Below are positions 1 through 8,665 of a stretch of 64,000 nt of DNA, piece after piece. Both the position numbers and the translations under genes were made by a program. The notes under the pieces are model-generated. The model was not told the origin of the DNA. It ran no database searches and saw only the letters and a list, made by a program, of their open reading frames with translations. Positions within the stretch are counted from its first letter, which is position 1. Each line of letters starts with the position of its first letter. Source of the stretch: Streptomyces goshikiensis (lineage in GTDB: Bacteria > Actinomycetota > Actinomycetes > Streptomycetales > Streptomycetaceae); assembly GCF_014650555.1 (NCBI RefSeq), contig NZ_BMVE01000017.1, forward strand, positions 62,001-126,000, read 5' to 3'.

Positions 1-585
1 GGCGCGCAGCCGGTGGACGTCGGCGCGGGACTCCGGGGAGCTGATCCAGCGGCTGGTGCCGTCGGCGGCGGCGATCCGGCCGTCGAGGGTGGCGGCGTAC
101 TTCCACAGGACGTGGGGGCGCCCGCGCCGTACGGAGGTGAGCCAGGCGGCGTTGCCCTCCTCGGCCTCCTGCTCCAGCAGCCCGGCCTCGGTGGCGATCC
201 CGGCGGCGCGCAGGGTGGCGCCGCCGCCGCTGGCCTGCGGGTTCGGGTCGGAGACCGCGTAGACCACACGGGTGACGCCGGCCTCGATGAGGGCTTGGGC
301 GCAGGGGCCCGTACGGCCGGTGTGGTTGCAGGGCTCCAGGGTGACGTAGGCGGTGCCGCCGCGGGCCGCCGTGCCCGCCGCGCGCAGGGCGTGGACCTCG
401 GCGTGCGGGCCGCCGGCCCGCTGGTGCCAGCCCTCGCCGACGACGGCGCCGCGGGCGTCGGTGATGACGCAGCCGACGACCGGGTTGGGGCTGGTGGAGC
501 CGAGTCCGCGGGCCGCGAGCTCGATGGCTCGGCGCATGGCGGTGGCACGGGTGTCGGTTGCTGCGTGCGCGGCGTGGGTCGCCAC
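1..585 (-). CDS. ribD: RibD, bifunctional riboflavin biosynthesis deaminase/reductase (3' part outside window)
   Basis: RibD deaminates the pyrimidine ring and then reduces the ribosyl side chain of the early riboflavin intermediate, in the cytoplasm. The 195 visible residues hold the zinc-dependent deaminase domain: HAEV (H61, E63) and PCNHTGRTGPC (C86, C95) are the zinc and proton-shuttle residues. The start of the reductase domain follows (WKYAATLDGR near 161-170). The GTG start at 585 is set by AGGAGG a few bases upstream. The gene lies downstream of an FMN riboswitch on the same strand and is probably first in a rib operon continuing leftwards. The C-terminal reductase part is beyond the window edge. 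Confidence 0.93.
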   Translation of the reverse strand, partial: MATHAAHAATDTRATAMRRAIELAARGLGSTSPNPVVGCVITDARGAVVGEGWHQRAGGPHAEVHALRAAGTAARGGTAYVTLEPCNHTGRTGPCAQALIEAGVTRVVYAVSDPNPQASGGGATLRAAGIATEAGLLEQEAEEGNAAWLTSVRRGRPHVLWKYAATLDGRIAAADGTSRWISSPESRADVHRLRA

Positions 586-689
586 CGGGTCCTCCTGCCT
601 CATCGGGCACGGACTCCGGGGCCTGTCGGGATACGACAGTGAAGCGGGACACCACACGCGGGGACGCCGAGGCCGGAAGAACGGTCCGA

Positions 690-717
690 TCGGGCACTCC
701 CCCGAAGGGTGTGCCGA
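690..717 (-). terminator. Hairpin between FMN riboswitch and ribD (possible expression platform)
   Basis: The plus-strand arms tcgggcactcc and gggtgtgccga form a near-perfect stem around a short loop, between the riboswitch and the ribD start. No U-tract follows, as is usual for Streptomyces terminators. It could be the riboswitch-controlled terminator; this is inferred from position and pairing only. Confidence 0.45.
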
Positions 718-755
718 TGAACCGCCGACGGCGGCGTACCGGTGATTGGCCCGCC

Positions 756-882
756 GCGCACTGCCTCCCATCCGGACTTTAACCGTCGGTCCAGGAATTT
801 CACCTGGTCAACCGGCCGCTGGCTGCGGACGGGTCGCGGACTATAACCGCCGGTTCGGAATTACACCGACCCCGGAGTGCGC
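756..882 (-). ncRNA. FMN riboswitch (RFN element)
   Basis: Read on the minus strand, the element opens with GCGCACTCCGGGGTCGG and closes with GGGAGGCAGTGCGC. The 7-bp P1 helix pairs 876-882 with 756-762. Conserved RFN blocks are visible: GGTGTAATTCCGAACCGGCG, GTTATAGTCCGCGAC, GGTGAAATTCCTGGACCG and GTTAAAGTCCGGATGGGAGG. It lies 170 bases upstream of ribD on the same strand. FMN binding is expected to shut down riboflavin synthesis by termination or by masking the start. Confidence 0.95.
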
Positions 883-1067
883 TGCTACTGGTACTAGGGC
901 CAGTGTGCCACGGGTGATCGGCGGCCATGCGAGTGAGGACCTGTGGCCTGACTCACAGCGGGGGGTTTCGCACCGGCCTTGTCAAGTCGGCGTCGCGCCG
1001 ATCCGGCGGTCGGTACCGGACCGGCCCGACGGGCCGCCCGGGCCGGACCACCACCCCTCCCCCACTT

Positions 1068-1109
1068 TGGTCCAGACCTATTGACGGGTTGGTCTAGTCC
1101 TTTTAACGT
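1068..1109 (+). promoter_or_regulatory. Chitinase promoter with two DasR-type direct repeats
   Basis: Two copies of a 12-bp element, TGGTCCAGACCT at 1068-1079 and TGGTCTAGTCCT at 1090-1101, flank a -35-like TTGACG at 1081-1086. A TAACGT hexamer at 1104-1109 gives 17-bp spacing. Streptomyces chitinase promoters carry such repeats, and they match the DasR responsive element family, so repression relieved by N-acetylglucosamine metabolites is expected. Nothing else convincing was found between the riboswitch (882) and this promoter apart from a TTGACA on the minus strand at 980-985 that could belong to ribD. Confidence 0.8.
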
Positions 1110-1227
1110 TCCCTTCATCCTCCCCGGGAGACAGCCCGTCAGATGTGCGCACATCACGGGCCAACGAGCGCCACCCGTCCGCAAGTTGAGTCCGTGTCCT
1201 GACACCCTCCCCTCCCCAGGAGGCACG

Positions 1228-3597
1228 ATGCCGTCCCCCACCCGTACGAGAGCGATGCTGCTGGCATCCGGCGCGGCGATCGCCGGACTGCTGGCGGGCG
1301 GGCTCTCGGCCGGCGTCTCCCACGCCGCCGACAACGAGGGCTGTCGCCCCGACGGTCTGTACAAGACGGCCGGCGCCGACGTCCCGTACTGCTCGGTCTA
1401 CGACTCCGAGGGCCGCGAGAAGATGGGCCCCGACCACCAGCGCCGGGTCATCGGCTATTTCACCGGCTGGCGCACCGGCAAGGACGGCACGCCCGCCTAC
1501 CTCGCCAACAACATCCCGTGGTCCAAGGTCACCCATCTGAACTACGCCTTCGCGCACGTCGGCGCCGACAACAAGATCTCGGTCGGCGCGGACAACGCGA
1601 ACAACGCGGCCACCGGGATGACCTGGCCGGGCGTCGCGGGCGCCGAGATGGACCCCGCGCTCCCCTACAAGGGCCACTTCAACCAGCTGACCAAATTCAA
1701 GAAGCAGTACCCGAACGTGAAGACCCTGATCTCGGTGGGCGGCTGGGCCGAGACCGGCGGCTACTTCGGTGACGACGGCAACCGGGTCGCCTCCGGCGGC
1801 TTCTACTCGATGGCCACCAACGCCGACGGCTCCGTCAACCAGGCCGGCATCGACACCTTCGCGAACTCCTCGGTCGAGTTCATCCGCACGTACGGGTTCA
1901 ACGGCGTCGACATCGACTACGAGTACCCGACCACCATGAAGGACGCGGGCAACCCGCTGGACTGGCAGCTGTCCAACGCCCGCCGCGCCGGCCTGGTCAA
2001 GGGCTACGCGGCCCTGATGAAGTCGCTGCGCGAGAAGCTCGACCGCGCGGGCGCCGCCGACGGCAAGCACTACCTGCTCTCCGTCGCCGCCCCCTCCTCC
2101 GGCTACCTGCTGCGGGGCATGGAGACGTTCCAGGTGCAGCAGTACCTGGACTACGTCAACATCATGTCCTACGACCTGCACGGCGCCTGGAACGAGTACG
2201 TCGGCCCCAACGCCTCGCTCTTCGACGACGGCAAGGACGCCGAACTGGCCGCCGCGGGCGTCTACTCCACCTCCCAGTACGGCGGTGTCGGCTACCTCAA
2301 CACCGACTGGGCCTACCACTACTTCCGCGGCTCCATGCCCGGCGGCCGCATCAACATCGGCCTGCCGTACTACACCCGCGGCTTCAAGAACGTGCAGGGC
2401 GGCACGGACGGCCTGTGGGGCAAGGCCCCCACGACCACCTGCCCGGCCGGCGCGGGCCTGACCAAGTGCGGTGACGGCGCGGTCGGCATCGACAACCTGT
2501 GGCACGACAAGGACACCAACGGGGTCGAGTCCCCGGCGGGCTCCAACCCGATGTGGCACGCCAAGAACCTGGAGAAGGGCGTCGTCGGTGACTACGTCAC
2601 CGCGTACGGCTTCCCCGCGAACACCACGCTGACCGGCACCTACGCCCGCAAGTACGACTCCACTCTGGTGGCGCCGTGGCTGTGGAACGCGCAGAAGAAG
2701 GTCTTCCTGTCGACCGAGGACGAGCAGTCCGTCGCCGCCAAGGCCGACTACGTGGTCAGCAAGGGCATCGGCGGCACGATGGTCTGGGAGTTGGCGGGCG
2801 ACTACTCCTACAACTCCGCCAAGGGCCAGTACGAGCGGGGCGACACGCTCACCTCCCTGATGTACGACAAGTTCAAGGCGGCCGCCCCCTACGGCGCGAA
2901 GAAGGCCGGCGGCGCGCTGCCGGCCCAGGCCGTGGACATCAAGACGGAGTTCACCGAGTTCAAGCTGGGCGACTCCAACTACCCGATCACCCCGAAGCTC
3001 AAGATCACCAACAACACCAGGGCCACGCTGCCCGGCGGCACCGAGTTCCAGTTCGACTACGGGACCTCGGCCCCGGCGAACGCCTCCGACCAGTCCGGCT
3101 TCGGCACCAAGGTGATCGCCGTCGGCCACAGCGGGAGCAACGTCGGCGGCCTGAAGGGCGACTTCCAGCGGGTCTCGCTGAAGCTCCCGGCCTGGCAGAC
3201 GCTGGCCCCCGGCGCCTCGGTGGACCTGGCGTTCAACTACTACCTGCCGGTCTCGACGCCCTCCAACTGGACGGTGAACATCTCCGGCACCACCTACGCC
3301 CTCGCCGGGGACCTGGCGCGCGGTACGACGGTCACGGAGCCGGGCGGCAGCCAGCCCCCGACCACGCCGCCGACCACCCCGCCCACGACCCCGCCGACCA
3401 CTCCCCCGACCACGCCGCCGACCACGCCGCCCGGCGGGACCTGCGCGAACCCGGCGTACGCCGCGGGGACGGTCTACAACAGCGGCAGCCTCGTCTCGCA
3501 CAAGGGCCACAACTGGAAGGCCCAGTGGTGGACGCAGAACGAGGAGCCCGGCACCACCGGTGACTGGGGCGTCTGGAAGGACCAGGGCGCCTGCTGA
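1228..3597 (+). CDS. Secreted multidomain GH18 chitinase
   Basis: Predicted extracellular endochitinase of 789 residues. A signal peptide occupies residues 1 to about 34, ending near VSHAA. The GH18 barrel follows, with the catalytic motif NGVDIDYE ending at E232 (D228, D230, E232 as in DxxDxDxE). After the barrel an immunoglobulin/cellulose-binding-like domain starts near residue 570, then a Thr-Pro linker of TTPP repeats near 705-735, then a C-terminal chitin-binding CBM5/12 domain from about 738 with its W and Y residues. AGGAGG seven bases before ATG 1228 decides the start; the frame stays open upstream but has no other ribosome site. It is a single gene between its own promoter and a strong terminator. 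In S. coelicolor a family 18 chitinase also neighbours the rib genes, so the synteny may be old. Confidence 0.95.
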   Translation: MPSPTRTRAMLLASGAAIAGLLAGGLSAGVSHAADNEGCRPDGLYKTAGADVPYCSVYDSEGREKMGPDHQRRVIGYFTGWRTGKDGTPAYLANNIPWSKVTHLNYAFAHVGADNKISVGADNANNAATGMTWPGVAGAEMDPALPYKGHFNQLTKFKKQYPNVKTLISVGGWAETGGYFGDDGNRVASGGFYSMATNADGSVNQAGIDTFANSSVEFIRTYGFNGVDIDYEYPTTMKDAGNPLDWQLSNARRAGLVKGYAALMKSLREKLDRAGAADGKHYLLSVAAPSSGYLLRGMETFQVQQYLDYVNIMSYDLHGAWNEYVGPNASLFDDGKDAELAAAGVYSTSQYGGVGYLNTDWAYHYFRGSMPGGRINIGLPYYTRGFKNVQGGTDGLWGKAPTTTCPAGAGLTKCGDGAVGIDNLWHDKDTNGVESPAGSNPMWHAKNLEKGVVGDYVTAYGFPANTTLTGTYARKYDSTLVAPWLWNAQKKVFLSTEDEQSVAAKADYVVSKGIGGTMVWELAGDYSYNSAKGQYERGDTLTSLMYDKFKAAAPYGAKKAGGALPAQAVDIKTEFTEFKLGDSNYPITPKLKITNNTRATLPGGTEFQFDYGTSAPANASDQSGFGTKVIAVGHSGSNVGGLKGDFQRVSLKLPAWQTLAPGASVDLAFNYYLPVSTPSNWTVNISGTTYALAGDLARGTTVTEPGGSQPPTTPPTTPPTTPPTTPPTTPPTTPPGGTCANPAYAAGTVYNSGSLVSHKGHNWKAQWWTQNEEPGTTGDWGVWKDQGAC

Positions 3598-3620
3598 CAC
3601 CCCGCGGGTGACGGCGTGGT

Positions 3621-3654
3621 GAGGACCCGGTGGCCCGGCGGCCACCGGGTCCTC
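3621..3654 (+). terminator. Factor-independent terminator after the chitinase gene
   Basis: A perfect 15-bp stem (gaggacccggtggcc with its reverse complement) closes on a four-base loop, 24 bases after the chitinase stop codon. No T-run follows, which is common in Streptomyces. Confidence 0.85.
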
Positions 3655-3777
3655 CCGCGTGTGGGGACGCGGGCGGCCCCGGAAGGGCCGAGACTTCTCC
3701 GGCCACGACCGAACGTTCTCCCGGGCCGGCCCGTCCGTACCGGTGAACGCATCTCACGCAGGGAAGGGACGCACACG

Positions 3778-4536
3778 ATGAGCACCATCCTGGTCACCGG
3801 AGGCACCGGAAACCTCGGCGCGCTGGTCGTCACCCGGCTGCGGGACGCGGGCCACGAGGTCCGCGCCCTGAGCCGGCACTCGAAGGAGTACCCGGTCGAC
3901 CTGACCGACGGGAGCGGGCTGGACGCAGCGATGGCGGGCGCGGAGGTCGTCGTGCACTGCGCGAGCAGTCCGCGCGGGGGCGACGACCGGGCCGCCGGAC
4001 ACCTGATCGAGGCGGCCCGGCGGGCCGGGACGGTCACGAACGTCGTCTACATCTCGATCGTCGGCGTCGATGTGGTCCCGTTCGGCTATTACACGGTGAA
4101 GTACCAGGTGGAGCGGCTGCTGGAGGAGTCCGGGCTGGGCGTGACGATCCTGCGGACGACGCAGTTCCACGACCTGGTGGCGATGTCCGTGGACGCGCTG
4201 GCGAAGGTCCCGGCGCCGCTGCCGCTGCCGCTCCCCAAGGGCGTACGGGTGCAGCCGGTCGCGGTCGAGGAGGTGGCGGCGCGGCTGGCCGAGCTGGCGG
4301 TGCCGGAGCCGGCGGGCCGGGTCCCGGACATGGGCGGCCCGGAGATCCGTACGCTGGCGGACCTGGGCCGCTCGTACCTGGCGGCGACGGGGCGCCGCCG
4401 GCGGATCCTCGCGGTGCCGCTGGCCGGCAAGGCGTACCGGGCCTTCGTGCGCGGCGGCCACCTCGCCCCCAGTCACGCGGTGGGGCGCCGGACCTTCGCC
4501 GACTTCCTCGCGGAACGCGCTGCCCGTTCCTCTTGA
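3778..4536 (+). CDS. NmrA-like NAD(P)-binding reductase (atypical SDR family)
   Basis: A cytoplasmic protein of 252 residues with the Rossmann start VTGGTGNLG (GxxGxxG at residues 8-14) and a YYTVKYQVE segment that places Tyr and Lys as in extended/atypical short-chain dehydrogenases. The C-terminal half resembles NmrA/HSCARG-type NAD(P)-binding proteins. The start ATG follows GGGAAGGG. It stands alone between the chitinase terminator and the convergent ROK gene. The substrate cannot be read from the sequence; quinone or small-molecule reduction, or redox sensing, are possible. Confidence 0.8.
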   Translation: MSTILVTGGTGNLGALVVTRLRDAGHEVRALSRHSKEYPVDLTDGSGLDAAMAGAEVVVHCASSPRGGDDRAAGHLIEAARRAGTVTNVVYISIVGVDVVPFGYYTVKYQVERLLEESGLGVTILRTTQFHDLVAMSVDALAKVPAPLPLPLPKGVRVQPVAVEEVAARLAELAVPEPAGRVPDMGGPEIRTLADLGRSYLAATGRRRRILAVPLAGKAYRAFVRGGHLAPSHAVGRRTFADFLAERAARSS

Positions 4537-4545
4537 GGCCCGGGT

Positions 4546-4675
4546 TCAGTCACCGAGCGGGAGCGGATGGTCGGGGGCGCGCTCCTCCGCGACGCGTTCG
4601 GCGATGACCGGGGTGGGGACCACGAGGGCCGGCTCCCGCGCCGGGAGGCGGGCCGGGACCGCCGGGCGGCTGTCG
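4546..4675 (-). other. Coding-like tail just beyond the ROK stop codon in a shifted frame
   Basis: Immediately after the ROK stop (TGA at 4676-4678) the +1 frame stays open for about 43 codons to a TGA at 4546-4548, with almost every third position G or C. The product would start PDDSRPAVPARL and end ERVAEERAPDHPLPLGD. Removing one C from the CCCCC run just before the ROK stop would fuse it to the ROK reading frame. It ends 9 bases before the convergent NmrA-like gene stop. Either the ROK gene carries a natural or sequencing frameshift, or this is chance GC bias. Confidence 0.35.
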
Positions 4676-5833
4676 TCAGGGGGCGAAGAGGGTGGCCTGG
4701 GCGGCTTCGCGGGCGGCGAGGCGGGCGCCCGTCAGGACCGCCGGATCCCCGAGGGTGGTGGCGAGGACCGCCGTCGTCACCGGGGTCAGCTCGGCCAGCC
4801 GGGCGGCGACGCGCGCGGCGAGCTCCGGCCCGCCCGCGCGGCCGAGTCCGCCCGCGAGCACCACGCACCCCGGGTCCAGCACCGCCGCGACGGCCGCCGC
4901 GCCCAGCGCCAGCCGCCGCGCCAGCGCGTCGAGGAACGCCTCCCCGGCGGCGCCCGCCACGGCCTCCTCCACCGGTCCCCCGTAGCCGTGTTCCGCGGCG
5001 AGCGCGGCCACCGCCGCCCGGCCGGCCAGGGCGTGGAAGCCGCCTCCGCAGTCCGTGGCGGACGGCAGCCCGGCCGTACCCGGCACCGGGAGGAAGCCGA
5101 TCTCGCCCGCCCCGCCGGACGCGCCCCGCCGCAGCCGCCCGTCCAGGACCACGGCCGCGCCGACCCCGGCGCCCAGCCAGAGCAGCACGAAGGAGTCCAG
5201 CTCCCGCGCCACCCCGACGCGCTGCTCGGCCAGCGCCGCCAGGTTGGTCTCGTTCTCCACCACCACCTCGGCAGGCAGCCGCCGCCGCAGGGCCGCCACC
5301 AGGTCCCGGTGCCAGGCCGGCAGCCCGCTGGTGTCCTCCAGTACGCCGCTGTCGGGGGCGACCATGCCCGGGGCGCCGACCACCACCGTGTGCAGCCGGT
5401 CCGCGCCGGCCTCCCGGGCGAGCGCCTCCAGCCGGTCCACCGCTTCCTCCACCGCGTCCACGGGCAGGGCCGCCCGGGCCAGGGGCCGCCCGAGCAGGTC
5501 CGCGATCACCGCCGTCGCGCTGTCCGTCCGTACGTCGAGGGCCGCCAGGTAGGCGCGGGCGGCGACGATCCCGTACAGCCGGGCGTTGGGGCCGCGGCGC
5601 TGCGCCCCGGACTCGCCGACGACCTCGATCAGCCCGGCCTCGGTCAGCCGCTCGACGAGGTCGGCGACGGAGGGGCGGGAGAGCCCCGTCATCTCCTTGA
5701 GCTGGGTGGCCGTCAGGGGGCCCTCCTCCTGGAGGAGTCCCAGCGCCAGCCGGTCGTTGAGGGCCCGGGCCGTGCTCGGGGAGGCGGGCGACGGAGCGGG
5801 GGTCAGGGCCTTGGCAGGAGTCACGGCGCTCAT
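4676..5833 (-). CDS. ROK-family transcriptional regulator
   Basis: A 385-residue DNA-binding protein. An N-terminal winged helix-turn-helix (about residues 24-85, with LTATQLKEMTGLSRPSVADL as the helices) is joined to a ROK sugar-kinase-like body (LWLGAGVGAAVVLDG near 219-232, GGAGEIGFLPV near 240-250). The zinc motif CxCGxxGCxE of typical ROK proteins is degenerate: only DCGGG remains near 261-265. The gene is divergent from an MFS transporter, with a perfect palindrome between them, so it probably represses both itself and the transporter in response to a sugar or derivative. ATG 5833 was preferred over an upstream ATG at 5887 because the latter overlaps the operator and the divergent start. 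Confidence 0.85.
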   Translation of the reverse strand: MSAVTPAKALTPAPSPASPSTARALNDRLALGLLQEEGPLTATQLKEMTGLSRPSVADLVERLTEAGLIEVVGESGAQRRGPNARLYGIVAARAYLAALDVRTDSATAVIADLLGRPLARAALPVDAVEEAVDRLEALAREAGADRLHTVVVGAPGMVAPDSGVLEDTSGLPAWHRDLVAALRRRLPAEVVVENETNLAALAEQRVGVARELDSFVLLWLGAGVGAAVVLDGRLRRGASGGAGEIGFLPVPGTAGLPSATDCGGGFHALAGRAAVAALAAEHGYGGPVEEAVAGAAGEAFLDALARRLALGAAAVAAVLDPGCVVLAGGLGRAGGPELAARVAARLAELTPVTTAVLATTLGDPAVLTGARLAAREAAQATLFAP

Positions 5834-5850
5834 CCTAGGAGTTCCGGCAT

Positions 5851-5877
5851 AACTATCAGGCAGGTTCCCTGATAGTT
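5851..5877. promoter_or_regulatory. Palindromic operator and overlapping divergent promoters
   Basis: AACTATCAGG (5851-5860) and CCTGATAGTT (5868-5877) form a perfect 10-bp inverted repeat with a 7-bp centre. Each arm contains GATAGT, a good -10 hexamer, pointing outward in each direction. On the plus strand that places the transcription start close to the MFS ATG at 5886, so the MFS message is probably leaderless. On the minus strand it leaves only about a dozen bases before the ROK start. Binding by the ROK protein is inferred from position. Confidence 0.75.
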
Positions 5878-5885
5878 TACTGGTC

Positions 5886-7106
5886 ATGACCGGGGACACC
5901 GACAGCACCCTCAGCCCGGCGCGGCTGCGCCGTGCCCGCCACGCCATCGCCGCCGTCTTCTGCGCCCACGGCGCGGTGACCGGCTCCTTCGCCACCCGCA
6001 TCCCGTGGATCCAGGAGAACGCGCAGCTCAGCGCGGGCACCCTGGGCCTGGCCCTCGCCTTCCCCGCCCTGGGCGCCGCGTTCGCGATGCCGCTCGCGGG
6101 CCGGATCAACCACCGCTTCGGCGCCCGCGCCGCGCTGCGCGGGCTGCTGGCGCTGTGGACCCTGGCCCTGATCCTCCCGAGCCTGGCCCCGAACCTGCCG
6201 GCGCTCTGCCTCGTGCTCCTCGTCTACGGGGCCACCGCCGGGATGTCGGACGTGGCCATGAACGCCCTCGGCGTGGAGACCGAGAACCGGCTCGGGCGCT
6301 CGATCATGTCCTCGCTGCACGGCATGTGGAGCGTGGGCGCCCTGATCGGCTCGGCCGCCGGTACGGTCGCCGCGCACGCCGGGACCGACGCGCGGACGCA
6401 CCACCTGATCGCGGCGCTCGCGCTGACCGTCGTCGGGCTGATCGCCGTACGGGGGGTGCTGGACCTGCGCAGCGGCGCGGACGACGATGCTCCGCCGCAC
6501 TTCGCGCCGCCTCCCAAGTCGGCGCTGCTGATCGGCGCGATCGGCTTCGCGGCGGTCTTCGCGGAGGGCGCGAGCCTGGACTGGTCGGCGGTCTACCTGC
6601 GGGACGTGCTGGACACCGACGCGGGCCTCGCCGCCGCCTCCACCACCGCCTTCGCGCTGACCATGGCCGTGGCGCGGCTCGCCGGGGACCGGGTGGTGGA
6701 CCGGTTCGGCCCGGTGCGCACCGTACGGGCGGGCGGAGTACTGGCCACCGGGGGCGGAGTGCTGGTGGTGACGGCCGCTCATCCGGCGGCGGCCCTGGCC
6801 GGGTTCGCGCTGATCGGCCTGGGGATCGCGGTGGTGGTCCCGCTGGCCTTCGCGGCCGCGGGACGCAGCGGGCCGGCCCCGGCGCAGGCCATCGCCGGTG
6901 TCGCGACGATCACCTACACCTCCGGCCTGATCGCCCCGTCCGCGATCGGGGCGGTCGCGGACGCGACCTCGCTCGTGGTGTCGTTCGGGCTGGTCACGCT
7001 GCTGGCGTTCGGGCTGGTCGTGGGAGCCTCCGTGCTGCGGCCGAAGCCGGCCGTGGCGGACTCCCGGACGGCGGGCAGGGACGAACCGGCCAGTATCCGG
7101 CCGTAA
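5886..7106 (+). CDS. MFS transporter, FucP/YbjJ-like, probable target of the ROK regulator
   Basis: A 406-residue membrane protein with about twelve hydrophobic segments and MFS loop signatures (GRINHRFGAR after helix 2, and GDRVVDRFGPVR after helix 8). The start region RHAIAAVFCAHGAVTGSFATRI resembles the small-molecule/sugar MFS group that includes YbjJ. No Shine-Dalgarno precedes ATG 5886; a -10 hexamer ends ten bases before it, so leaderless translation is likely. The divergent ROK gene and shared operator suggest import or export of a sugar-like compound, but the substrate is unknown. Confidence 0.85.
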   Translation: MTGDTDSTLSPARLRRARHAIAAVFCAHGAVTGSFATRIPWIQENAQLSAGTLGLALAFPALGAAFAMPLAGRINHRFGARAALRGLLALWTLALILPSLAPNLPALCLVLLVYGATAGMSDVAMNALGVETENRLGRSIMSSLHGMWSVGALIGSAAGTVAAHAGTDARTHHLIAALALTVVGLIAVRGVLDLRSGADDDAPPHFAPPPKSALLIGAIGFAAVFAEGASLDWSAVYLRDVLDTDAGLAAASTTAFALTMAVARLAGDRVVDRFGPVRTVRAGGVLATGGGVLVVTAAHPAAALAGFALIGLGIAVVVPLAFAAAGRSGPAPAQAIAGVATITYTSGLIAPSAIGAVADATSLVVSFGLVTLLAFGLVVGASVLRPKPAVADSRTAGRDEPASIRP

Positions 7107-7167
7107 TATGTCGCTGGCCGCCCTGCGGCCGGATCGCGTGACCCCGGCGGAACGGAAGTGGTGGAAC

Positions 7168-8607
7168 ATGGGCCTCGGCGTGGGCTGGACCCTGCACGGA
7201 GACGGGCGGACCCCCGCCCCCGGCGCGGTGGTACGGCCGGACGAGCGGCTGTCGTGGCCGAGGACCGCCGGGCTCGGCGCCCAGCACGTCGTGGCGATGT
7301 TCGGGGCGAGCTTCGTGGCACCGGTGCTCATGGGCCTGGACCCGAACCTGGCCATCATGATGTCCGGCGTCGCGACGGCGATCTTCCTGCTCGCGACGCG
7401 CGGCCGGATCCCCTCCTACCTCGGCTGTTCGCTCGCCTTCGTGGGCGTCGCCGCCGCGATCCGGGCGGGCGGCGGGGACAGTGCGGTGGTCACCGGCGCG
7501 GTCTTCGTGGTCGGCGGGGTGCTGTTCCTGGCCGGACTCGCCGTGCGCCGGTTCGGGGCGCGGGTCATCCACACCGCGATGCCGCCGGTGGTGACGGGCG
7601 CGGTGGTGATGCTGATCGGCTTCAACCTGGCGCCGGTGACGGCCTCGACGTACTGGCCGCAGGACCAGTGGACGGCGCTGGCGACCATGCTGTTCACGGG
7701 GATGGCGGTGGTCTGCCTGCGCGGCTTCTGGTCGCGCATCGCGATCTTCCTCGGGCTGCTCTTCGGGTACGCGCTCTCCTGGGTCCTCGACCTGGTCTTC
7801 GGCAAGATCCACTCCCCGGCGGGCGGGACCGCCGCCGTGGACCACTGGCGCCTGGACCTCTCCGGGGTCGGCGAGGCCGACTGGATCGGGCTGCCGTCCT
7901 TCCACGCCCCGGCGTTCGAGTGGTCGGCGATCCTGATCGCGCTGCCGGTGGTGATCGCCCTGATCGCGGAGAACGCCGGGCACATCAAGGCGGTCGGCGA
8001 GATGACCGGCGACCCGCTGGACGACGAGCTCGGCACCGCGATCGCCGCCGACGGCGCGGCGTCCATGCTGTCCACGGCGGTGGGCGGCCCGCCGAACACC
8101 ACGTACTCCGAGAACATCGGCGTCATGGCCGCGACCCGCGTCTACTCGACGGCGGCCTACTGGGCGGCCGCCTGCTTCGCCCTGCTGTTCGGGCTGTGCC
8201 CGAAGTTCGGGGCGGTCGTCGCCGCGATCCCCGGCGGGGTGCTCGGCGGGATCACCGTCATCCTGTACGGCATGATCGGCCTGCTCGGCGCGCAGATCTG
8301 GATCACCGGCCGGGTGGACCTGCGCAATCCGCTGAACCTGGTGCCGGCCGCGGCGGGCATCATCATCGGCATCGGCGGCGTGACGCTGCGGTTCACCGAC
8401 AGCTTCGAGCTGGGCGGGATCGCGCTCGGCACGATCGTGGTGATCACGGGCTACCACACGCTGCGGTACTTCGCCCCGGCGCACATGAAGCGGGAGGAGC
8501 CGCTGCTCGACGGGGGCACCTCCGCCTACGACGAGGGGCCGGCCGGGGACGTCCGGGACGGCGGGGGCGCCCGGGACGGCGGGGGCGCCCGGGGCGCCGG
8601 GGGCTGA
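7168..8607 (+). CDS. NCS2-family nucleobase permease (uracil/xanthine type)
   Basis: An integral membrane protein of 479 residues with around twelve to fourteen hydrophobic segments. Family motifs are visible: LSWPRTAGLGAQHVVAMFG near the N-terminus, the substrate-site ENAGHIKAVGEM segment in the middle, and GGPPNTTYSENIGVMA, the NCS2 signature. It is expected to import uracil, xanthine or a related base with protons or sodium. ATG 7168 follows GGAAGTGG; an in-frame ATG at 7108 lacks a ribosome site. The C-terminal tail is a Gly/Asp/Arg-rich repeat (RDGGGARDGGGA) encoded by a short tandem duplication. It lies 61 bases after the MFS gene and could share its transcript. Confidence 0.88.
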   Translation: MGLGVGWTLHGDGRTPAPGAVVRPDERLSWPRTAGLGAQHVVAMFGASFVAPVLMGLDPNLAIMMSGVATAIFLLATRGRIPSYLGCSLAFVGVAAAIRAGGGDSAVVTGAVFVVGGVLFLAGLAVRRFGARVIHTAMPPVVTGAVVMLIGFNLAPVTASTYWPQDQWTALATMLFTGMAVVCLRGFWSRIAIFLGLLFGYALSWVLDLVFGKIHSPAGGTAAVDHWRLDLSGVGEADWIGLPSFHAPAFEWSAILIALPVVIALIAENAGHIKAVGEMTGDPLDDELGTAIAADGAASMLSTAVGGPPNTTYSENIGVMAATRVYSTAAYWAAACFALLFGLCPKFGAVVAAIPGGVLGGITVILYGMIGLLGAQIWITGRVDLRNPLNLVPAAAGIIIGIGGVTLRFTDSFELGGIALGTIVVITGYHTLRYFAPAHMKREEPLLDGGTSAYDEGPAGDVRDGGGARDGGGARGAGG

Positions 8608-8665
8608 AGCGGCTCGGGGGGCTTAGGAGGCTCGGGGGACTCGGGGGACAAGCCGAGTTGACGCG

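Noticed and set aside
1078..3645. Long open frame antisense to the chitinase gene
   Set aside because: It mirrors the codon bias of the real gene, has low-complexity Arg/Gly/Val content and no ribosome site or domain.
4567..5872. Two overlapping plus-strand frames opposite the ROK gene
   Set aside because: They are Arg/Pro/Gly-rich and complementary to conserved ROK coding sequence.
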